In this document: one piece after another, positions 46,057 through 52,428 of the stretch
Layout: the number at the start of each line of letters is the position of its first letter
How positions within the stretch are numbered: position 1 is the stretch's first letter
Source: an uncultured Opitutales bacterium
GTDB lineage: Bacteria > Verrucomicrobiota > Verrucomicrobiia > Opitutales > Seribacteraceae
Assembly (NCBI GenBank): GCA_943789375.1
Contig: CALSTX010000009.1
Coordinates: forward strand, 1 to 52,428
Direction: 5' to 3'
DNA length: 52,428 nucleotides
Notes under the pieces: model-generated
Seen by the model: the letters and a program-made list of their open reading frames with translations, nothing else
Database searches by the model: none
Told to the model about the DNA's origin: nothing
Position numbers and translations under genes: made by a program

Positions 46057-47031
46057 ATGAGACACTTGGTCAACTTCGGCCTGCTTTTTAGTTTTCTTGC
46101 CCTTGCAATAACTGGATCTATCGCGTATCTCCAGCCTTTTTCTCTTTCTTCGACCCAAGTTCACATTCTGGCAGGAGCTATCACCATCCTTTTGGTCATT
46201 CTCCACCTGTCCGCCCGAATTCCTTATTTTCGCAAGCAAACCACCAAAAGAAAAGGTGGCTTCCGCGGACAGCTTCTTACTTTAGCGATCCTGACCTGTT
46301 TTTTACTCTATGCATCAATCGAAAATTTACCACCGGTTTCCTGGTTGATTGAAGGAAGTTATGAATCCCGCAAACGAAAAGAAATCGTGCGTACTTCGAG
46401 CTTAACAGGGTTCTCAGACCCGGCTCCTCACCTCAAACTCATTGTCCGTGAATGCCGAGAACAGAATGCTTCGGGCTTGTCCCTACTCCTTCAGTTCCCA
46501 CAAGACCTAAAAGAATACCCCTCCATCGCGGTATGGGCTGAAAGTACCAACGGTACCATGATCGAGACTTTGTACCTGGAACAGTCCTTGGCTTATTCCT
46601 CCACACCTTTATGGAAAGATTACCGAACCAAAAGGCATCATATACTTCCTCTATGGCGCCACCGATATACTTTAATTTCTGGAATCAATCCATCGGGTGA
46701 GGCCGATGCCACCAGTGGAGCAACTGCTTCGCATAAGTATGCATTGGATCCATACCTTCAGATAGGTCAAGGAAATGAGTTTATTCTTTGCGTGGAAATA
46801 AATGCTCCTCTTGACCCCAATCATCGCTACCCGGATAAAGTTCTGGGACAGCCATCTCTGCTTTATACAGCTTTGATTGAAGTAGATAGCGATGCCAAGT
46901 ATTCCTTGCTGGAGCTTACCGGGCATGGTGGAGGCGATGCCATGGAAACTGGCAACATTCAATATGATTTGGATGGATTTGACTCCGCACTTAACCTCCG
47001 CGATCTTTTCCTCGCCAAAGTTGAAAAATAA
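46057..47031 (+). CDS. Membrane DUF4405/DUF2271-like protein with flavinylation-type motif
   Basis: A 324-residue protein from the ATG at 46057. The frame also opens at 46006 or 45997, which would overlap the flavoprotein gene. Three membrane helices occupy about 4-25, 35-52 and 71-90. His36 and His50 lie 14 apart in or near helix 2, like b-heme ligands in DUF4405/cytochrome-b-like anchors. The outer part resembles DUF2271 (AVWAESTNGTMIETLYLEQS, ILPLWRHRY) and carries DATSGAT at 217-223, matching the Asp-x-x-Ser/Thr-Gly-Ala-Thr motif to which ApbE attaches FMN covalently. Family names are from memory. An electron-transfer partner for the upstream Tat flavoprotein is inferred. Confidence 0.78.
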   Translation: MRHLVNFGLLFSFLALAITGSIAYLQPFSLSSTQVHILAGAITILLVILHLSARIPYFRKQTTKRKGGFRGQLLTLAILTCFLLYASIENLPPVSWLIEGSYESRKRKEIVRTSSLTGFSDPAPHLKLIVRECREQNASGLSLLLQFPQDLKEYPSIAVWAESTNGTMIETLYLEQSLAYSSTPLWKDYRTKRHHILPLWRHRYTLISGINPSGEADATSGATASHKYALDPYLQIGQGNEFILCVEINAPLDPNHRYPDKVLGQPSLLYTALIEVDSDAKYSLLELTGHGGGDAMETGNIQYDLDGFDSALNLRDLFLAKVEK

Positions 47032-47432
47032 AGGATTACATAGCAGGTAAAGAAACGCGATTCAGTTTACAAAAAGGTGGAAGGTTCCCGCAGAATCCCG
47101 ATTCCAAAAAGTTTAGAAATCTTATAATTTTTTGAGGGTAATGCTTTATTCCTAAAGAGATTTCTTCGCACTTTTTAAAAGATGGATAAAAACAGTAAAT
47201 CACTACTTACAATGACCCTGATTAAGGGGCTGGATGTTGATTGAACATTCCAATCACTGTTAGCACTTTAGAGTTCAAAGGTTAACTGCCATGAATCCTG
47301 TAGCTCTTTTTTCCCACCTAAGCCCATTTATTTTAGCTTGATATCCTTGTTCCCAAGCTAGGGCAAACTTAAGAGTTCAAGTTGAAATTTCGCAGTGGCT
47401 TTTCTTAACTTTATGAATAAATTTTAAGAGTT
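47032..47432. other. Gap with no recognised gene
   Basis: About 400 AT-rich bases between the membrane redox gene and the giant surface-protein gene, both on the plus strand. I see no coding sequence, terminator with T-tract, or operator-like repeat. Confidence 0.5.
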
Positions 47433-48377
47433 ATGAACGGAGTTAAAATATGGCTGATTGGTACGAGCAGATATTTATTTCTTTTTCTTTTCGTTTTTGT
47501 TGCTTCTTTGAGTGCACAATTGGAGAACGGTTTGGTCGCTTATTTCCCTCTGGACGGGAATGGATCTGATTTAGTTAGCGGTGCGAACGGTACGATCTAT
47601 GGAGCAACTCCGGCTGAAAATCGCTGGGGGGATTCAAGCAAGGCATATTCATTTGATGGGACGGATGATTACATTGAGGTTCCTTTTCAATCCACTTATT
47701 CGACTGATGCGTTTAGCTTTAGCCTATGGGTCAAGCCAACGGCAACCTCATCTCAACACACTTCCCCCCTTACCTTTAGAGCTAGCACTAGGGGACATAT
47801 TCTATACAAGACCCCACAAAATAATTGGGGTGCTTGGGTTGGTACAGGCGGGAGCTGGGCTGAAAATGTTTTGGGTCAAATTGAAGTAGGAAACTGGCAA
47901 TTTATCGCATCTACCTATGCCTCTGGTTCTTACAAGGGGTATCTTGATGGAGATTTGGTTGCTACTATTTCCCCCAGTTTTTCGAAAAATACTTCTTCTC
48001 CTCTAAGAATTGGTGCGGGTAAGACGGAAGGGTCTCCAGATTTTTTCTTCGCCGGAGTGGTGGATGAAGTACGTTTGTATAATCGTGCCCTGAGTGCTGC
48101 GGAGGTGCAGCAACTGCAGGTGGTTGACCACAAGGAAGTTCCCCCTTCGAATCTTCGGACGGTGGGCGGTCTCGCTATTACCGAAAATTCTTCTGCCGGA
48201 ACCGTCGTAGGTGAGTTCAATGCAACCGATCCTAACGGAGATACTGTCACTTACGCTTTGATGCCCGCTCTTCCCAGTGAATTCTCTCCAGTTTTATGGC
48301 TCGATGCCAACGACTCTTCAACGGTGATTACCGTCAAGCGGGGCAGTAAGTGCGTGGCAGGACAAAAGTGGAAATGA
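47433..48377 (+). CDS. N-terminal piece of a giant LamG surface protein
   Basis: A 314-residue frame starting with a signal peptide (about 1-30). A LamG/concanavalin-like domain follows (about 35-228; GLVAYFPLDGNGSDL, YSFDGTDDYIEVP, FSFSLWVKP, YLDGDLVATIS, VDEVRLYNRALS), then a cadherin-like segment (about 240-280; LAITENSSAGTVVGEFNATDPNGD) and the start of a second LamG-like domain (SPVLWLDANDSST). It then leaves frame near 48340 and stops at 48377. The homologous sequence continues in other frames, so this is the N-terminal part of a longer surface protein rather than a complete gene. Such proteins bind polysaccharides or mediate adhesion. Confidence 0.8.
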   Translation: MNGVKIWLIGTSRYLFLFLFVFVASLSAQLENGLVAYFPLDGNGSDLVSGANGTIYGATPAENRWGDSSKAYSFDGTDDYIEVPFQSTYSTDAFSFSLWVKPTATSSQHTSPLTFRASTRGHILYKTPQNNWGAWVGTGGSWAENVLGQIEVGNWQFIASTYASGSYKGYLDGDLVATISPSFSKNTSSPLRIGAGKTEGSPDFFFAGVVDEVRLYNRALSAAEVQQLQVVDHKEVPPSNLRTVGGLAITENSSAGTVVGEFNATDPNGDTVTYALMPALPSEFSPVLWLDANDSSTVITVKRGSKCVAGQKWK

Positions 48378-49103
48378 TTATCACTTCACTCAAAATGTCT
48401 GATAATTCCAAGCGCCCCCTTTATTCGACTACATCCTTAAACGGGATGCCCGCGATCACTTTTGATGGTTCCAATGATTACCTTAGCATCTCTTCTCGGT
48501 TAGGTTTCAGTGCCAATCCGGATATTTCTGTTTTCGCGGTGACGAGTTTCCTATCTCTCGCCGATAACGACGAGCGAATCTTTCAAATCGGTTCGAATAG
48601 TCATGGATTAGCGGTTACAGGCGGAACCGGAAGTTGGTGTTGGCGTTTCAATGGGGGGCATGAACGCTACAACGATGTTACGATCAATAATGTCGCACAA
48701 CAGGCTTGGGTTCGACAAGCAGGGACAAATTATCAAGCCTCTCGATTTTTCTACAACGGACTGGAACAAGCTAGAGTCGCTGGAAGTTCCGATGCATCTT
48801 CCCCGACCAATGTTGCAGAGTATTGCTTCTATTGGAAAAAGTACAACTGGAAGTAATTTTGCAAATGTTAAGATTTCTGAACTGATTGTACTCAATGATT
48901 CTTCGGAAGCTTCCAGAAGGGGGGTCGAGACTTACCTTGCCCGGAAGTGGGGCCTCACTTACACCCAACCGACAAGTAATGGAATCTTTCGAGATTGAGT
49001 CCAATGGTACCCTGAAGTCTTTGGTCTCTTTGGACAGAGAAACGGTTGCCACACTTCCAATTACTGTTCGGGCAACCGACCCCAATGGAAATTTCATACC
49101 GAA
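48340..49103 (+). pseudogene. Frame-disrupted middle of the giant LamG protein
   Basis: The second LamG domain is readable only by hopping frames: AWQDKSGNDYHFTQN (48352-48396), then SDNSKRPLYSTTSLNGMPAI and on to about 48800, then SIGKSTTGSNFANVKISELI to YLARKWGL (about 48824-48953), then FEIESNGTLKSLVSLDRETV to about 49100. Finally FSVTVVDDG begins in the frame that runs to the window end. At least five indels lie within about 770 bases, each at a point where the family pattern continues across the shift. Decay or local sequence error are both possible. Confidence 0.75.
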
Positions 49104-52100
49104 GAAGACTTTTCGGTAACTGTAGTGGACGATGGCCTAGAGGATACAGATAGTGACGGATTTTTAGATTCAGTGGAATACCAGGAGGGAAGTGACCCCA
49201 TTTCTAACGCTAGCATTCCTGGGTTGGAATACGGGTTGACCGCTTGGTATCCATTCGATGGCAATGCCTCTGATATGTCTGGGAACAATAGGCATGCAAC
49301 CGCGGTGAATAGCCACAGTTACATATCCGCAAAAGTTGGTTCAGGTGTAAGAATAGTAGGCTCATCCAGTGGAGTAACTGGGCATGTTTCGCTTCCTTAC
49401 ATTACATCATTAGAAAACTCTGATTATACGTTTGCTTTCTGGGTCTTAGAGGAATCAATGCTATACGCACATGGAGAAGATTATTTATTTTACGGACAAA
49501 TAGAGAGGGTTTCAAACCGTGATGATGGAGTAGCCTTTCCATTCAGCTCTACCACAGATTATATTTCCGGTATAAACCGTTCGTCTTGGAATCATTATGC
49601 AGTAACCAAATCTGGCTCTACGAATCGTGGATATTTGAACGGTTCTTTGGTGGCCACAGGTAGCTGGACCTCCCCGAGTGCTGTTTCTGGTACGGCGACC
49701 CATTCTGCATTGGGCCGGCATTGGTGGAGTGGTGGTGCTAGCTCCACACGGCTGGTTGCCGTATTTGATGATTTAAGAATTTATGATCGGTCTATTTCTG
49801 GAACAGAAGCCAGTCTCCTTTACCAACTACCGGCTTCCGATGTGGATGGGGACGGGTATTCCTATGCGGAGGAATTGGAGGCTGGCACCAATCCAAATTC
49901 CAGCTTGAGTAAACCAAGCCTCATGGATGGTTTGCTTCTTTGGTATCCCTTGGATGGAAATACTTCAGACATGTCAGGCAACGATCGGCATGCCTCTTTG
50001 AGTAATTCCAATGGCTCCACCTCTGGCTTTGTAAGTGGTAAAATTTTAAAAGCATTGGACCTGGATGGAGTGGATGATTACCTAAGTGTTCCTCACGATA
50101 GTGGGCTGGATCTGCGCCGTACTTTGTCCCTCTCGATGTGGCTCAAATTAGATGCCATACCGTCGACTGGCTATTCTGCAATTATGTACAAAGGGGGTGG
50201 GAATGGTGGTTCATCCAGGACTTATTCCTTGTGGTTAGAAAATGGCAGCCGATTTATCCATGCGACCAGTGCCGATTCTACTGATCAGCAAAATGCTAAT
50301 TCAGCTAACAGTGCTTTTACGAATAACTCCTGGATGCACCTGGTGATGCTCCTCGATCGCTACAATGGAAGCATAAAGGTATTCAAGGATAAGGCATTGG
50401 TGGCAAATAGCACCGTTCGTAGTACAAACACGGTTTCTTCTCAAAACCCATTGCTTTTTGGGAAAAGCCAGGAAAGCAATTCTGACTTCAGCGTCATCAA
50501 TGGGCAGATGGATGATATTCGTTTATACGATCGTGTACTTTACTCGTTTGAAATCGAAGACCTTTTCGATGCTGTGGCGACTGATACAGACTCGGATGGT
50601 CTCAATGATGCAGAGGAAATGTTGCTCGATACCAACCTTACCTCATCGGATACCGATGGCGATGGGTTGACTGATTTTCAGGAAGTTAAAGGCTTTCATA
50701 CCTACGAGCAAATTAATGGTTCTTATACCTGGAGCGCCGCTAAGGCGGATGCAGAGAGCCGGGGCGGGTACCTTGCAACAGTCACCAGCCTGGAAGAAAA
50801 AAATGAAATCGAACTGGTAAGGACAACCAATTCATGGCTGGGTGGTAGCGATACTCAAACGGAAGGGACTTGGGCTTGGGTGACGGGCGAACCATGGAGC
50901 TACCACTTTTGGAATTCGAGTGAGCCAAACGGTGGTACGGGGGAAAATTACCTCGTAACTGACAGCTCGGATGGTCGTTGGAACGATCTGGGTGTGGGTA
51001 ATGTTCCTTATATCTTGGAAAAAGAGTATTTTTCAAACCCAAAGCTAAGTGACAGTGATTCCGATGGCTACCCCGATCTGAACGAGACTCAACTGGGAAC
51101 AGATCCGAGCTCATACGATTCTTCACCTTTGGCTAATGGTTTGGTCGGACATTGGAAATTTGATGAAACCAATGGGAGTACCGCTACAGACTCTTCGGGA
51201 AATAACTACCATGCCCAACTTTTTGGAGCGAGTGACCCATCGGCAGTGTGGACGACCGGAAAAGTGGGTGGTGCGATTCAACTGGACGGAACCAACCATC
51301 ATCTCGCCATTCAGACTTTATTTTATAACCAAGCGGGACAGATTCCGCATGTCACCACCTCCGCATGGGTTAAAACTAATCAGTCTATTGAGGGAATCGT
51401 AATGAGCTTTGACCGCAGTGAATACTGGAGGCTGTCCGTGGGGGGGGATGGAACAAATTCTGGTAAAATCTTTTTTGCCAGTGCTAATGGTAGTGGCAAT
51501 CTTGATGTTTACGGGCAGACAAGCATAAATGACGGAACTTGGCATCACATTGCAGCTACTTATTCCACATCTCACGGAGAAGTAAGGATTTATTTAGATG
51601 GTGCCTTGGACCATTCCCAAACTGCTCATTCTTCTCAAGCTTTGGGAACTGGTATGACGCGATATGGTGTCTTTTCCGCAAACAATGAAGATAGTAGCTA
51701 CAACACGATGGAAACAAATTCCAGAACCATGAAATTTAATGGTTTGGTTGATGATGCAAGAATTTACAACCGTGCGTTAAGTGTATCCGAGATCTCCATT
51801 CTTTACAGCTCCGCAAATCCCTCTACACCAGCTTCACCTTCAAACACTGCCCCAACCAACCTGCTTCTTTCACAATCACAAATAAACGAAAATCAACCGG
51901 TTGGTGCCTCGGTGGGCTCTTTTTCAGCCACCGATGCAGATGGTGACAATCTCTTCTACTATCTCGTTGCTGGAGCAGGAGACACGGCTAATAACTACTT
52001 TACCCTAGATGTGAATGGATCGCTTCAAACAGCGGTTGTCTTTGATTACGAAAATAATGCCTCGATCTATTCCATTCGGGTACAGGTCAAGGACGAGTAC

Positions 52101-52428
52101 AATGCGAGCATCGAAGGTAACTTCTCGGTCACTCTACTGGATTTGGATGATACTGCACCTGTGATCAACCTGAATGGGGATGCTCAAGTAACGCACGAGG
52201 CAGGAAGTCCGTACCTCGATGCCAATGCAAGTTGGACAGATGCGATGGATGGAAGCGGAACAATATTGGCAAGCGGACAGGTAAATACAGGAACTCCTGG
52301 AAGTTATGTGTTAAGTTTTAACTACACCGATGCCGCGGGTAACGCTGCCCAGACAGTTACCCGAACGGTTCAAGTGGTGGACTCAATCGCTCCGGTTATC
52401 AGTTTAATTGGGGATGCCAATATTACTC
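49104..52428 (+). CDS. C-terminal part of giant LamG/CTLD/cadherin surface protein (open at right edge)
   Basis: This frame is open from 48999 to the window end without a stop (over 1100 codons). Modules in order by base: Asp-rich calcium turn (49140-49200), LamG (49230-49820), calcium turn (49840-49900), LamG (49935-50560), thrombospondin-3-like DTDSDGLNDAEE repeats (50585-50690) and a C-type-lectin domain (50697-51030; TWSAAKADAESRGGYLATV, WLGGSD, then WNDLG). Another calcium turn (51050-51120), LamG (51135-51810), cadherin-like domain (51850-52140) and two HYR/DUF5011-like domains (from 52160) follow. It looks like a secreted glycan-binding adhesin. It has no start of its own and probably belongs to the gene that begins at 47433. 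Confidence 0.82.

Noticed and set aside
1..52428. tRNA, rRNA, CRISPR, phage or insertion-sequence genes
   Set aside because: Looked for cloverleaf T-arm signatures, regular spaced repeats and transposase motifs by eye; none found.

Overview
The window looks like a chromosome segment of a marine-type member of the Verrucomicrobiota, probably near the Opitutales/Puniceicoccales. This is inferred from gene content, not from a marker gene. The signs are two PVC-type dehydrogenase/HEAT-repeat proteins (one with a C-terminal cytochrome c CxxCH), many formylglycine sulfatases, two ThuA-domain proteins, a DUF1080 protein, an AraC/XylR-like regulator with a periplasmic-binding-protein sensor, and a giant LamG/C-type-lectin surface protein. 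No rRNA, tRNA, CRISPR array, transposase, integrase or phage gene was found.

Layout. 1-1857 (-): a PVC dehydrogenase-like propeller/HEAT protein cut by the left edge. 2040-8229: PIG-L deacetylase, PhoD-like phosphatase, MBL-fold hydrolase with a clear terminator, a small outer-membrane barrel, and a PDZ/toroid protein. 8293-11201 (-): pntA-pntB with a 4-base overlap, divergent from a DeaD-type RNA helicase (11485-13290, +). 13301-17092 (-): ThuA protein, AraC/XylR-like regulator, and a tight three-gene unit (DUF2007 protein, MenH-like hydrolase, tag). 17290-19923 (-): a putative metal-uptake unit with a CopL/DUF2946-like small protein and a ZnuD-like TonB-dependent receptor. A 21-bp palindrome lies just upstream and a strong terminator follows. 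20462-25809: DCC protein, sulfatase, FKBP isomerase, multidomain esterase. 26180-27618 (-): HAD hydrolase and two sulfatase relics. 27709-36038 (-): a five-gene catabolic cluster (DUF1080, ThuA, sulfatase-SGNH fusion, PVC cytochrome, esterase). 36119-38771: a frameshifted serine hydrolase and a sulfatase with two in-frame nonsense codons. 38936-41489 (+): class II aldolase and a CxAxR sulfatase. 41549-43854 (-): small S1/winged-helix protein, MerC protein, SGNH hydrolase. 44181-47031 (+): a Tat-exported flavoprotein followed by a membrane DUF4405/DUF2271-like protein that carries a flavinylation-type motif. 47433-52428 (+): a giant LamG/CTLD protein broken by clustered frameshifts and open at the right edge.

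How the genes work together. Most accessory genes would serve removal of sulfate and acyl groups from complex polysaccharides in the periplasm or at the surface, followed by sugar oxidation and aldol cleavage. Several members of this set are broken: two sulfatase relics, one sulfatase with nonsense codons, one frameshifted serine hydrolase and the frameshifted adhesin. This suggests ongoing loss of glycan-degrading functions, although assembly error must be excluded.

The most novel-looking item is the pair at 44181-47031. It suggests an extracytosolic flavin-based electron-transfer module linking a Tat-exported FAD oxidoreductase to a histidine-bearing membrane anchor with a candidate covalent FMN site.
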